A stretch of DNA of 64,000 nucleotides from Motiliproteus sp965230735 (GTDB lineage Bacteria > Pseudomonadota > Gammaproteobacteria > Pseudomonadales > Balneatricaceae): contig NZ_OZ246016.1 of NCBI RefSeq assembly GCF_965230735.1, positions 3,162,001-3,226,000 on the forward strand. Reading direction: 5' to 3'. The position numbers and the translations under genes were made by a program. This document shows positions 35,614 through 44,806 of this stretch, one piece after another. Position 1 is the first letter of the stretch, and every line of letters starts with the position of its first letter. The notes beneath the pieces are model-generated. The model was given only the letters and a program-made list of their open reading frames with translations, was not told the origin of the DNA and made no database searches.

Positions 35614-36999
35614 ATGCGATCATCCAAGCTGTATATCCTCGATACCAACGTTCTGCTGCACGATCCCAACTGTCTAATCGAGTTCAAGGAGCAAGATATC
35701 GTCATCCCGATGACGGTACTCGAAGAGCTGGACAGCATCAAAGACCGCAAGAAAAACGTCGCCCAGGAAGCCCGAATCGCGATCCGCGCCATCGATCGTA
35801 TCCTCAGCCAGGCCGCCTCCCCTGAAGAGATCAGTGGCGGTGTCCAGATCACCCTGCCGACCCCGGATCCTGACGCCGAGCTGGGCAAGCTGTCGATCTT
35901 TCCGGATCACGAGCTATCGATGCGCAAAGGCTTTCTGCCGGACCATAACAACAACGATAACCACATCATCAACTGTGCCCTGCACCTGCAGTCGATCTAC
36001 CCGGATCGTCAGGTCACACTGGTCACCAAAGACATCAACATGCGGCTCAAGGCCCTTGGCGCCGGACTCAAGCGGGTCGAGGATTACCGCACCGATCAAC
36101 TGATTTCCGATCTCGATCTGCTGACCCCCGGCTACCACAAGATCGACGGCAACTTCTGGGATCAGGTCGCTGAAGTCAAAACTGAACAGGAGCGCGGCCA
36201 CACCTTCCACCGCCTGGCTCGCGGAGTGCTGCCCGACACATACCTGAATGAGTACATCTTCGACGATGAAGGCTTTGCGGCCCGGGTCGAAGAGGTGGGG
36301 GAAGAATCGGTCACCCTGCTGGACATCAACCAGCAGTTCCTGCTCGATCAACAGTGCTGGGGCATCAAACCGCTGGACCTGCCCCAGAGCTTCGCCATGG
36401 ACGCGCTGACCGATCCGAATATCGATCTGTGCATCATCAACGGTGCCGCCGGTTCCGGTAAAACCCTGCTGGCACTGGCGGCCTGTCTCGAACAGGTGAT
36501 CGAGCACAAGCGCTACAACAAGATCATCGTCACCCGCTCGACCCCGCCGGTGGCCGAAGATATCGGTTTCCTGCCCGGCACCGAAGAGGAGAAGATGACC
36601 CCCTGGCTCAGCGCGATCCAGGACAACCTCGAAGCGATGCACGAAGGCGATGAACAGCCCCACAGTTCGATCAAGTACACCATCGAGAAGGCCAACATCC
36701 AATTCAAGTCGCTGAACTTCATCCGAGGCCGAAGTATCCAGGAAGCCCTGGTGCTGATCGATGAAGCCCAGAACCTGACCCCCTCGCAGCTGAAGACAAT
36801 CCTGACCCGCTGCGGCAAGGGCACCAAGATGATCTGCCTCGGCAACCTGGCCCAGATCGATTCCAACTACCTGACGCCGCTGACCTCGGGACTGACCTAT
36901 ATCGTCGAACGCTTCAAGGATTACGAAGGCTGCTCCACCATCCATCTGCAGAGCGTGGTTCGCAGTGCCCTGGCTGAGTTCGCCGAAAGCAACCTGTAG
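35614..36999 (+). CDS. PIN-PhoH fusion ATPase/RNase (PhoH2/YlaK type)
   Basis: 461 residues. N-terminal PIN nuclease domain (YILDTNVLLHDP, PMTVLEELDSIKDR, DNHIINCALHLQ with acidic metal ligands, LVTKDINMRLKALGAG). C-terminal PhoH ATPase with Walker A GAAGSGKTLLALA, TRSTPPVAEDIGFLPGT and Walker B ALVLIDEAQNLTPSQ. PhoH2 proteins have RNA helicase and RNase activity in mycobacteria; a role in RNA metabolism is inferred here. ATG at 35614 has AAGGAG at ideal spacing. Convergence or operon partner: none; 309 gene-free bases follow. Confidence 0.92.
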   Translation: MRSSKLYILDTNVLLHDPNCLIEFKEQDIVIPMTVLEELDSIKDRKKNVAQEARIAIRAIDRILSQAASPEEISGGVQITLPTPDPDAELGKLSIFPDHELSMRKGFLPDHNNNDNHIINCALHLQSIYPDRQVTLVTKDINMRLKALGAGLKRVEDYRTDQLISDLDLLTPGYHKIDGNFWDQVAEVKTEQERGHTFHRLARGVLPDTYLNEYIFDDEGFAARVEEVGEESVTLLDINQQFLLDQQCWGIKPLDLPQSFAMDALTDPNIDLCIINGAAGSGKTLLALAACLEQVIEHKRYNKIIVTRSTPPVAEDIGFLPGTEEEKMTPWLSAIQDNLEAMHEGDEQPHSSIKYTIEKANIQFKSLNFIRGRSIQEALVLIDEAQNLTPSQLKTILTRCGKGTKMICLGNLAQIDSNYLTPLTSGLTYIVERFKDYEGCSTIHLQSVVRSALAEFAESNL

Positions 37000-37308
37000 C
37001 CTGTTACTTCCCCCCCAATACGCAGCTGCCGTAAGCCCGGAGCGATCCGGCCGGCAGCCCCGTCCTCCGAACCCGGCCGGCTCCCCGACTCGGATTGACT
37101 AAAGCCCGCCCCGATGGCCGTTTTGTTGTGACAGATCATTGTTTGACCCGACTCAAGCGCTATGATCGAAGTAACCGCAGTTAAGAATGCCGCCTCGCAG
37201 CGTGTTGCAGATATCCCCCCGATCGGATCGCTCCGCTCTGTGCCAATCTTCCCAGCGGCTATTATCGGTTCTGGAACTCGCGGAAGCTGATTGAAGGGGG
37301 AACCCTTT
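37000..37308. other. 309-bp gene-free region
   Basis: No gene seen. A GC-rich part holds two direct copies of CCGGCCGGC (37047 and 37073, 26 bases apart; each self-complementary over eight bases), which could fold with each other into a GC stem after the PhoH gene without a T-tract. The right part presumably contains the promoter of the Cache-GGDEF gene, but I see no clear consensus. Confidence 0.55.
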
Positions 37309-38829
37309 ATGCCCCGCCTACACCTGCAGTCGCAATACCTGCGCAATCTCAAGCGATTGCTGCTGGCGATCGTCGGTATCACCATTCTGGGGCTGGGTAT
37401 TGCTACCAGTCTGCTGATCCTGAAGGAACGCCGGGCAATCCTGGCCAATACGGGCACCCATCTACAAACCATCGCCGTTACCCTCAGCAAAGAAGCGGAT
37501 GCCACCCTGGACCACGGCATCGCCAGTCTGGAGCGCGTCAAAACTCGGTTGCGATTCGATCCCCACGGGCAGGCTCAGAACCCGCAAGCGATTCACCGCC
37601 TGCTGCTCGAAGAGAGCCACTTCTATAATCGCACCATCGGCGCCGATAAATTCGGCCATATGGAGGTGTTCGACGCGAATGGTTTTGTGGTTGCCAACTC
37701 CGAGATCCATCCATTCGCGGTTACCAATGTCGCAGACCGGGAATATTTCCAGTACCACCGGCTCAACCATGACGATGGACTCTATATCAGTCAGCTTCAT
37801 CGCAGTGATTACAACGGCGAGCCCATCCTGCACCTGACCCAACGCCTGGAGAACGCACAGCACCGCTTTCTCGGCGTCATCGATATCCACCTGAAACTGA
37901 GCCACTTCGACAACCTCTATGGGCAGCTGAATCTGAACGACGGCGCCCAGATCACCCTGCTTCGCACCGACGGCTGGGGGATCTTCCGGCATCCGCAAAC
38001 GGAGACGTTCTACAAACGCTCCCTGGCGCAAAACCGTCGCTTCAACAAAATGCTGGAGCTTCGCAGCGGCTACCTACCGGTCGCGGCCAGTCCCTATGAC
38101 GGCGTGCGTCGGTTGGAGGCGTTTAAAAGCAGTGACCGCTATCCGATTCTGAACCTGATCAGCATCCCTGAAGCCCAGTTGCTGGACCATTGGCGACGCC
38201 AATCGATCAGCACCCTTAGTTATGCCACGCTCGGTGGTCTGATGCTGCTGGGGCTGACGCTGTTTACCTACCATCAACTCAATCGGCTGCAGCTCACACT
38301 TCGCGCCTCCAGCAGCGACCCGCTGACCGGGCTGGCCAACCGCCGGGAGCTTGATCGTCGCCTGCTCGATGAGTGGCGTCGGGCCCGACGCAAACAGCAC
38401 AGTCTGTCGATGCTGTTTATCGATATCGACAAGTTCAAAAGCTACAACGACCACTACGGACACCAGGCCGGTGACTACTGCCTGGTTCGGGTCGCTCAGA
38501 CGCTGGAGCAACAGTTCCGCCGAGGTGGGGAGCTGGTCTGTCGATACGGCGGTGAAGAGTTTGTCGTGCTGCTTTCGCAAGACAGCCTTACCGACCCACC
38601 GGCACAGATGGCCGAGCAGTTACGCCTGAGAGTTCAGCGGCTAGGGCTGAAACACGATTACGCCGACACTGCCGGGGTCGTCACCATCAGCATCGGGGTT
38701 GCGACCCTGACCCCGGCGGATGACGAACCCAACGCCCTGATTCGGCTGGCCGACGAGGCCCTCTACCAGGCCAAAAGCCGGGGCCGGAACCAGGTCGCAC
38801 TGGCACCGTCCCCGACCCAAGCAAGCTAA
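37309..38829 (+). CDS. dCache-GGDEF transmembrane diguanylate cyclase
   Basis: 506 residues. TM1 about 12-36, a large periplasmic double-Cache sensor (about 40-295; NREYFQYHRLNHDDGL-like segment is ADREYFQYHR, GVIDIHLKLSHFDNLY), TM2 (LSYATLGGLMLLGLTLFTY), then GGDEF: DPLTGLANRRELD, FIDIDKFKSYNDHYGH, active-site GGEEF. The inhibitory site is RGGE, not RxxD, so feedback inhibition may be weakened. ATG at 37309 follows AAGGGGG; an in-frame TTG at 37291 is rejected. Senses an unknown small ligand (Cache domains often bind amino acids or carboxylates). Confidence 0.92.
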   Translation: MPRLHLQSQYLRNLKRLLLAIVGITILGLGIATSLLILKERRAILANTGTHLQTIAVTLSKEADATLDHGIASLERVKTRLRFDPHGQAQNPQAIHRLLLEESHFYNRTIGADKFGHMEVFDANGFVVANSEIHPFAVTNVADREYFQYHRLNHDDGLYISQLHRSDYNGEPILHLTQRLENAQHRFLGVIDIHLKLSHFDNLYGQLNLNDGAQITLLRTDGWGIFRHPQTETFYKRSLAQNRRFNKMLELRSGYLPVAASPYDGVRRLEAFKSSDRYPILNLISIPEAQLLDHWRRQSISTLSYATLGGLMLLGLTLFTYHQLNRLQLTLRASSSDPLTGLANRRELDRRLLDEWRRARRKQHSLSMLFIDIDKFKSYNDHYGHQAGDYCLVRVAQTLEQQFRRGGELVCRYGGEEFVVLLSQDSLTDPPAQMAEQLRLRVQRLGLKHDYADTAGVVTISIGVATLTPADDEPNALIRLADEALYQAKSRGRNQVALAPSPTQAS

Positions 38830-38898
38830 CCCGTCCCCCTACGCAGAAAAATTTGAGAAAGAAATGACAAATGACGGGTAATTTGCTAGCCAAGTCCG

Positions 38899-38904
38899 TA
38901 TAAT
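38899..38904 (+). promoter_or_regulatory. consensus -10 box before deaD
   Basis: TATAAT exactly, 35 bases upstream of the ATG at 38939, giving a leader of about 28 bases. No good -35 at 16-18 bases is seen. The long cold-shock 5' leader known for csdA in E. coli is absent from this promoter. Confidence 0.45.
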
Positions 38905-38938
38905 GTGCGGCCCTAATTTCCCCTTTCCGGTATCCACC

Positions 38939-40768
38939 ATGTCCGACACCCCCCGTTTCGACGAGCTTGAGCTTGACGAAAATATCCTTCGTGCGCTGAC
39001 CGAACTCGGCTACGAAACCCCCTCTCCGATCCAGGCCCGCTGCATCCCGATTCTACTCAATGGCCAGGACGTGCTCGGCATGGCCCAGACCGGTACCGGA
39101 AAAACCGCCGCCTTCGCACTGCCGCTGCTCCAACGCATCGATCTGAAAGCCAGCCATCCGCAGGTGCTGGTGCTGTGCCCGACCCGTGAGCTGGCGGTAC
39201 AGGTTGCCGAAGCCTTCCAGGCCTACGCTCGCTTTATGCGCGGTTTCCATGTGCTGCCGATCTACGGCGGACAAAGCTACAGCCTGCAACTTCGTCAACT
39301 CAAGCGCGGTCCGCAGGTCGTGGTTGGTACCCCCGGTCGGGTGATGGATCATCTGGAGCGCGGCACCCTGAAGCTGGACAAGCTCAACGCGCTGGTGCTC
39401 GATGAGGCCGACGAAATGCTCCGTATGGGCTTTATCGAGGCGGTCGAAACCATCATGGCCAAAACCCCGGAGACCCGCCAGACGGCCCTGTTCTCCGCCA
39501 CCATGCCCGAAGAGATCCGCCGCATCACCTCGGACTATATGTGCGACCCGCAGCAGGTCAAAATCGCCGCCAAGACCTCCACCGTATCGAACATCGAGCA
39601 ACGCTGCTGGATGATCCAAGGGGTCAACAAGCTCGATGCCCTGACCCGGATGCTGGAAGCCGAAGACTACGACGGCGTGATCATCTTCGCCCGCACCAAG
39701 AATGCCACCGCCGAGCTGGCTGAAAAGCTCGAAGCCCGTGGTTACAGTGCCGCGGCTCTGAATGGTGATATGAATCAAACCCTTCGCGAGCGCACCGTTG
39801 ACCGACTGAAGAAGGGCAATCTCGACATACTGGTCGCCACCGATGTCGCCGCCCGCGGCTTGGACGTTGACCGCATTAGTCTGGTGGTCAACTACGACAT
39901 CCCCTACGACACCGAGGCCTATGTACACCGGATCGGCCGTACCGGCCGCGCCGGACGCCAGGGCAAAGCGATTCTATTTGTCTCCTACCGTGAGAAGCGG
40001 TTGCTACGGGCAATCGAGAAGGCCACCTCGCAACCGATCGAACCGATGGAACTGCCCAGTCGCGATCTGGTGACCCAGAAGCGGGTGGATAAATTCCGCG
40101 ATCAGCTGGTAGACGTGTTCGCCAGTGAAGACCTGAGCTACTACCGCGAACTACTGGGACAGCTTTCAGAGCAACTGGTGATGGAGCCCAGCGAACTGGC
40201 CTCCGCGCTGTTGTACCTGGCCCAGAAAGAGAAGCCGCTACAACTGCCACCTGAGGCGCCGGTTCGTGAGCGCAAGCCGCGCAAAGAACGCGATGGCGAC
40301 AGAGGACATGACAAGCGCGACCGCCCGGATCGCGACGGCAAGAAGCGCAAGTTCGAGAAAGACGAGTCGATCGACTGGGAGCGTTACCGTATCGATGTCG
40401 GTCGCGATGACGGCGTCGAGCCCAAGCACATCGTCGGCACCATCGCCAACGAAGCCGACCTCAACAGCCGTTATATCGGCCACGTGAAACTGCACGATGA
40501 CTACTCCACCGTGGAGCTTCCGGAAGGGATGCCAAAAGAGCTGTTGCAGCATTTCCAGAAACTGAAAATCTGCGGCAAACCGATGCACCTGCAGCGGATC
40601 GGTTATAACGACGACCGCCAGGGAAAGACCGACGCTGAGAGCGACTCCCGTGGCCCGCGCAAGCGCCAGTTCAACGCTGACAACAAGCGCAAGCCCCGGG
40701 TCAAGCCGCACCGTAAAGGACCGGGTGGTGGCGGCAAGAAGCCCAAGCGTAGCGACGACAACGGCTGA
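38939..40768 (+). CDS. deaD: DEAD-box RNA helicase
   Basis: ATP-dependent RNA helicase of the DeaD/CsdA type, 609 residues; assists ribosome assembly and mRNA decay, especially in the cold. Motifs: Q-motif PSPIQARCIP, Walker A AQTGTGKTAAF, PTRELAVQ, LDEADEML, FSATMP, ATDVAARGLDVD, HRIGRTGRAGRQG. After the helicase core come the dimerisation region, the CsdA RNA-binding domain (RYRIDVGRDDGVEPKHIVGT) and a basic G/K/R-rich tail. Start at 38939 (MSDTPRFDELELDEN) by homology. Confidence 0.96.
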   Translation: MSDTPRFDELELDENILRALTELGYETPSPIQARCIPILLNGQDVLGMAQTGTGKTAAFALPLLQRIDLKASHPQVLVLCPTRELAVQVAEAFQAYARFMRGFHVLPIYGGQSYSLQLRQLKRGPQVVVGTPGRVMDHLERGTLKLDKLNALVLDEADEMLRMGFIEAVETIMAKTPETRQTALFSATMPEEIRRITSDYMCDPQQVKIAAKTSTVSNIEQRCWMIQGVNKLDALTRMLEAEDYDGVIIFARTKNATAELAEKLEARGYSAAALNGDMNQTLRERTVDRLKKGNLDILVATDVAARGLDVDRISLVVNYDIPYDTEAYVHRIGRTGRAGRQGKAILFVSYREKRLLRAIEKATSQPIEPMELPSRDLVTQKRVDKFRDQLVDVFASEDLSYYRELLGQLSEQLVMEPSELASALLYLAQKEKPLQLPPEAPVRERKPRKERDGDRGHDKRDRPDRDGKKRKFEKDESIDWERYRIDVGRDDGVEPKHIVGTIANEADLNSRYIGHVKLHDDYSTVELPEGMPKELLQHFQKLKICGKPMHLQRIGYNDDRQGKTDAESDSRGPRKRQFNADNKRKPRVKPHRKGPGGGGKKPKRSDDNG

Positions 40769-40884
40769 GTTTCAGCCTCCTGGCCGCCGCGGTTTGATAA
40801 ATCGCAGCTTAAGTTAAGCCTGGAACCAATCTCGGTATCCGGGCTAGGCTTAGTCGGTATTTCTTCGCCGACTGGGTAACACTT

Positions 40885-41853
40885 ATGAGCCACTGCCTCA
40901 CGATCACCAATGGTGACAGCGCCACCGCACTGATGCGGGCAGCAGGCCTCGACGCTGAACTGTTGCCCTGGCGCGATCTGCTCCACCAGGGCCCGGTTCC
41001 CCAAAACCTCTCTCTTGAGCAGCTCTCCGCATGCCGGGCCAATTATATTGCTGCACTGGGTTGGGGCGATGCTTCTCAGATCCGGCAGGATTTTGTCGAG
41101 CGTGACCGACGACTTACGTCAGCCCCTGACTATCACCGGGTTGAGCTCTGGTTCGAACACGATCTCTACGATCAGTTGCAGCTGCTGCAACTGCTGGATT
41201 TTTTCCACCAGCAACCCCATCCCGATCTCAGCCTGATCTGTACCGATCAGTATCTGGGTCAACAATCCCCGGACCAACTACTGCAGTTGCGCCGTTATCA
41301 GCAACCTGTAACCCCCGCCCAGTTGCAACTGGGTGCAGCGGCCTGGTCCGCATTCAGAAATCCCGATCCCCAACAATGGCAGGCACTGCTCGATAGCGAC
41401 AGCTCGGCACTGCCTTTTCTCGAAGGCGCCGTTCTGCGACTGCTGCAGGAGTTTCCGAGTCGGCACAACGGCTTGTCCCGTTCCGCCCAACAAGCGTTAC
41501 AGCTGGCCGCCGACGGTATCGAACCCGCTGCCGAACTGTTCCGGCAAAGTCAGCAACTGGAGACGCGGATCTTTATGGGAGACGCCAGCTTCTGGCAACT
41601 GCTTGAGCAGCTGCTGTCCGCTGGTGCGCTACAGACTCTCAGCGGTGAAGCCCTGCTCAACCCCATCAGCAGCCCACCCAAACAGGCCGGGATGCAACGG
41701 CTGCGGATCACCGATGTTGGCAAACAGCTGTTACAAGGAGAGCGCGCTTGGTGGCAGCTGTACCCCATCGACCACTGGATCGGCGGTGTCCACCTTCAAC
41801 AGCCAAAGCTATGGTGTTGGGATCAATCGCAGCGATCGCTGGCCCGCGTTTGA
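40885..41853 (+). CDS. DUF1835-domain protein
   Basis: 322 residues. N-terminal DUF1835 domain: LTITNGDSATALMRAAG, LLPWRDLLHQGPVP, VELWFEHDLYDQLQLLQLL. The C-terminal part is rich in Q/L with a winged-helix-like region (LRITDVGKQLLQGERAWWQL). The family has no established function. Monocistronic by appearance: 116 bases follow deaD. Convergent with the GGDEF-EAL gene, 62 bases away. Confidence 0.88.
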   Translation: MSHCLTITNGDSATALMRAAGLDAELLPWRDLLHQGPVPQNLSLEQLSACRANYIAALGWGDASQIRQDFVERDRRLTSAPDYHRVELWFEHDLYDQLQLLQLLDFFHQQPHPDLSLICTDQYLGQQSPDQLLQLRRYQQPVTPAQLQLGAAAWSAFRNPDPQQWQALLDSDSSALPFLEGAVLRLLQEFPSRHNGLSRSAQQALQLAADGIEPAAELFRQSQQLETRIFMGDASFWQLLEQLLSAGALQTLSGEALLNPISSPPKQAGMQRLRITDVGKQLLQGERAWWQLYPIDHWIGGVHLQQPKLWCWDQSQRSLARV

Positions 41854-41915
41854 GAAAGGTTCGTGCGTGCCGAGATCCGTTAGGCAAGATCTACCTGGGC
41901 CTGTTCCATACCGCT

Positions 41916-43889
41916 TTAGAGTTGCGGCTGCGAGACCAGCGGAGTGCTACCTCCGGGCGTGCTGCTTGAATCAATCAGACAGCTGAAATCCGGATCCTGC
42001 TGCTGGCTGAGCAACAGCGCGGCCATTCGCTCCGGAAGCATCGCCAAGCCGAACAAGCCTCCCTGCCCCTGCCGGCAGCCCTCCGCACTCAGGTCACGCC
42101 ACTGAGGCTCGGCATTAACGCCCTCGGCCACCACGATCATCGATAGACTCTCGGCCAGAGACAGCAAGCTACGGATAAAGCGCAGATCGGAATGAGGCGT
42201 GTTCAGATCCTGGATAAAAATCGGATCGATCTTGAGTTTATCGAGCGGCAGACGACGCAGATGACTCAACGAAGAGTAGCCGGTACCGAAATCATCCAAC
42301 GCGATGTCGACACCGAACTGCTTCAATTGCTGGATCATCTCGACCGTATTCTCCTTTGATCTCAACACCGTCTCTTCGCGAATCTCTAGCATCAGGTTAT
42401 ACGCCGGCATCGAGTTCAGCTTGAGTATCCGTTGCAACACCGGCAGCAGATCCTGACGCCACAGCATCGATGGAGACAGGTTAACCGCCATCTGAATCGG
42501 TTTGATCCCCTGCTGCAACCAGTCGGCATATTGAGCCCCGACCCGCTCAAGCACCCACTCACCCAGCGAACCGGCCATGCCCGACTCTTCCGCCACCTGC
42601 TCAATCTCGGCCGCTTCGATCAAGCCAAAATCCGGATGCTGCCAACAGAGAATCGCCTCCACCGATTGGATGCGGCAATTGGATAGATCGACAATAGGCT
42701 GGAAATGCAGGCGCAACTGGTCGTCATTAATCGCGGTTTCCAATCCTTTGGCCAGCTGACGGATACGACGCAGCACCTGGGTCATCGAAGGGTCAAACAG
42801 ACGGTAGCTGACGCCATAATCTTTCTTGGCTCGATACATCGCCATATCGGCATTGACGATGACATCCTGCAGACTCTGGCCGTCGTCCGGGAAAATACTG
42901 ACACCGATACTGGCCGACGGTCTTACCCGAAAGCTGCTGCCCAGGCGCACTTCCTGGGCAATGTTTTCACTCAGGCGTCGGGCCAGCTGAGAACAGCTCT
43001 GCGGACTAACCTGATGCTGCAGCAACACCGCAAACTCATCCCCACCCAAGCGGGCGACCAACTCCTGTTCGCGCACGCAGCCGCGCAACCGCCGCGCGAT
43101 CACCCGCAGCAGCTCATCGCCGTTGTCATGGCCGTAGGTATCGTTGATCTCTTTGAAGTTGTTCAGATCGATCATCAGCACACCGATCCGATCAAAACCG
43201 TTGATCTGCTGTTTTTCCGCCTTGATGACTTTGTCGGTGAAATGCTTGCGGTTGGGTAGATGGGTCAGCGGATCATGGAGGGCCAACCGATGGTTTCGCG
43301 CGCTCTCTCGGACCAGCAACAGAACCAGCGCGGTACCGGACAGCACCAAGCCCAGGACCGATAGGGCCAGTATCCGGCGATCTTCAAACGATTGGATCAG
43401 GCGCTCCCGCACCCGGTCGCTACTGAAGCTGTTGACGTTAAAGTCGCGAATTCGATGGCGGTAGGGTGCCAACTGGGCAATCAGGTCCCGGGCGCCGGCG
43501 CGGTCGTCCATCGCCAAGTTCATAACGCCCGGCTCGATCCGGCGCACCAGCACCATCAGTTCATCCAACAACGCCCGGGACTGGCGGTCGGCCCGGATAG
43601 TGGCGGTTTCTTCGCCGGTCAAAAGGGTTTCGATGCGACTCCAGAACAGATCATAGCGCAGCAGCAGTCGATCCAAATTGCCCTGACCGGCGGCCACCTC
43701 CAGCAGGGCGTAGTCGAACTTGGTGAAATCCCGCTCCAGCTCGGAAGCCGCCCAGGCCCCGACCTTGACCGAGGTCGATATCGCTCGCGAGGTTTCCGAA
43801 TTGACCTTGTAACTGATATAGGAGCTGACACCGAAAACCAGCACCAACAGAATCATTCCTATCAGCCGCAGCGGTGCCGGAACCGTCAT
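41916..43889 (-). CDS. membrane GGDEF-EAL protein (c-di-GMP turnover)
   Basis: 657 residues. TM1 (LIGMILLVLVFGVSSY), helical periplasmic domain about 30-165, TM2 (ILALSVLGLVLSGTALVLLLV). GGDEF domain: DPLTHLPNRKHF, MIDLNNFKEINDTYGHD, active-site GGDEF; I-site degenerate (REQE). EAL domain: motif reads EAILCW where EALLRW is usual (Arg to Cys), but other key residues are present: VNLSPS Asn, LEIRE Glu, DDFGTGYSS, KLKID Lys, AEGVN Glu and GQGG Gln. Both activities are possible; which dominates cannot be told. No neighbour is co-transcribed. Confidence 0.92.
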   Translation of the reverse strand: MTVPAPLRLIGMILLVLVFGVSSYISYKVNSETSRAISTSVKVGAWAASELERDFTKFDYALLEVAAGQGNLDRLLLRYDLFWSRIETLLTGEETATIRADRQSRALLDELMVLVRRIEPGVMNLAMDDRAGARDLIAQLAPYRHRIRDFNVNSFSSDRVRERLIQSFEDRRILALSVLGLVLSGTALVLLLVRESARNHRLALHDPLTHLPNRKHFTDKVIKAEKQQINGFDRIGVLMIDLNNFKEINDTYGHDNGDELLRVIARRLRGCVREQELVARLGGDEFAVLLQHQVSPQSCSQLARRLSENIAQEVRLGSSFRVRPSASIGVSIFPDDGQSLQDVIVNADMAMYRAKKDYGVSYRLFDPSMTQVLRRIRQLAKGLETAINDDQLRLHFQPIVDLSNCRIQSVEAILCWQHPDFGLIEAAEIEQVAEESGMAGSLGEWVLERVGAQYADWLQQGIKPIQMAVNLSPSMLWRQDLLPVLQRILKLNSMPAYNLMLEIREETVLRSKENTVEMIQQLKQFGVDIALDDFGTGYSSLSHLRRLPLDKLKIDPIFIQDLNTPHSDLRFIRSLLSLAESLSMIVVAEGVNAEPQWRDLSAEGCRQGQGGLFGLAMLPERMAALLLSQQQDPDFSCLIDSSSTPGGSTPLVSQPQL

Positions 43890-44050
43890 TGAGCGGACTC
43901 CGACAGCCGAATCTCGATATCAGGAAGCGCGGTATACGGCGCGAATAGACAACCCTGCCCAACGGCTTGGCAGTACCAACCCATAACGTCCTGTCCTTAT
44001 TATTTTGCTCGAGTATAACCAAGTGCCCAGATTGTTAGTATAGCCTCGGC

Positions 44051-44725
44051 CTAGCGGACACTTCGGTACCAGCCGGCAGGGTCGATCAGCTCCCCCTGCT
44101 CATCCAGCGGCGGGTAGGCCAGCCCATTGCGGTGGCAGTAATCCGCCAGCTGGGGTTGGCACCAGCGAAACAAGGTATCACGGTAGCTTTGCTCATCGAT
44201 GCGGCGCTGCTCATAGAGTCCGGCCAATTGACGCTGGCGTTGCACCTCGGACAGGATGATCCCGGCAGCGACCGAGACATTCAAGGAGCCAACCATCCCC
44301 ACCATCGGCACCAGAATATGGTGATCGGCCAGGTCACCGGCGGCGTCACTCACCCCCTGCATCTCGGCCCCCATCAAAATGGCACTGGGCCCGGTGTAGT
44401 CAAATTCTCGAAAGTCCCTGGCCCGGTCGCTGAAATGGGCGGCATAGATCGTCATCCCCTGCGACCTGGCCGCATCAATCGCGCCGCTGTAATCATCGTG
44501 CGTGATCACCTCGACCCACTGACCGGAACCTCGGGCGGTGCCACGGTAATCACGGTATCCCTCCTTCGGCGCCACGGCGTGAATTCGTTCCATCCCGACC
44601 GCATCGGCGGTTCGGATCAACGCGGAAAGGTTTTGGGGCTTGTTGACCTGATCGGCAATCAGGGTCAGATCGGGCTGGCGGTGGTTCAGCACCCGTTGAA
44701 ATTTGGCCAGACGTTCAGGGGTCAT
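44051..44725 (-). CDS. trmH: tRNA (guanosine-18-2'-O)-methyltransferase
   Basis: SPOUT-class enzyme placing 2'-O-methyl on G18 of the tRNA D-loop. 224 residues, near the 229 of E. coli TrmH, with matching MTPERLAKFQRVLNHRQPDL start. Motifs: NLSALIRTADAVGM (motif 1, catalytic Arg), LMGAEMQGVSDAA (motif 2), ILVPMVGMVGSLNVSVAAGI (motif 3, knot/SAM). Single gene; 81 bases separate it from the GlxA-type regulator. Confidence 0.95.
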   Translation of the reverse strand: MTPERLAKFQRVLNHRQPDLTLIADQVNKPQNLSALIRTADAVGMERIHAVAPKEGYRDYRGTARGSGQWVEVITHDDYSGAIDAARSQGMTIYAAHFSDRARDFREFDYTGPSAILMGAEMQGVSDAAGDLADHHILVPMVGMVGSLNVSVAAGIILSEVQRQRQLAGLYEQRRIDEQSYRDTLFRWCQPQLADYCHRNGLAYPPLDEQGELIDPAGWYRSVR

Positions 44726-44806
44726 AAGGTATAAAAAATCAGACAGCTTGAGTCGGTTGGATTAGAGCATCGGGGCGCTATTGTCGCAGCTTTTGACCCG
44801 ATCAGG

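Noticed and set aside
35914..36945. 343-codon minus-strand open frame opposite the PIN-PhoH gene
   Set aside because: Covers conserved PhoH motifs on the other strand; composition has no family resemblance and no ribosome-binding site.
37291..37308. Upstream TTG start for the Cache-GGDEF gene
   Set aside because: The AAGGGGG ribosome-binding site lies within this stretch and serves the ATG at 37309.
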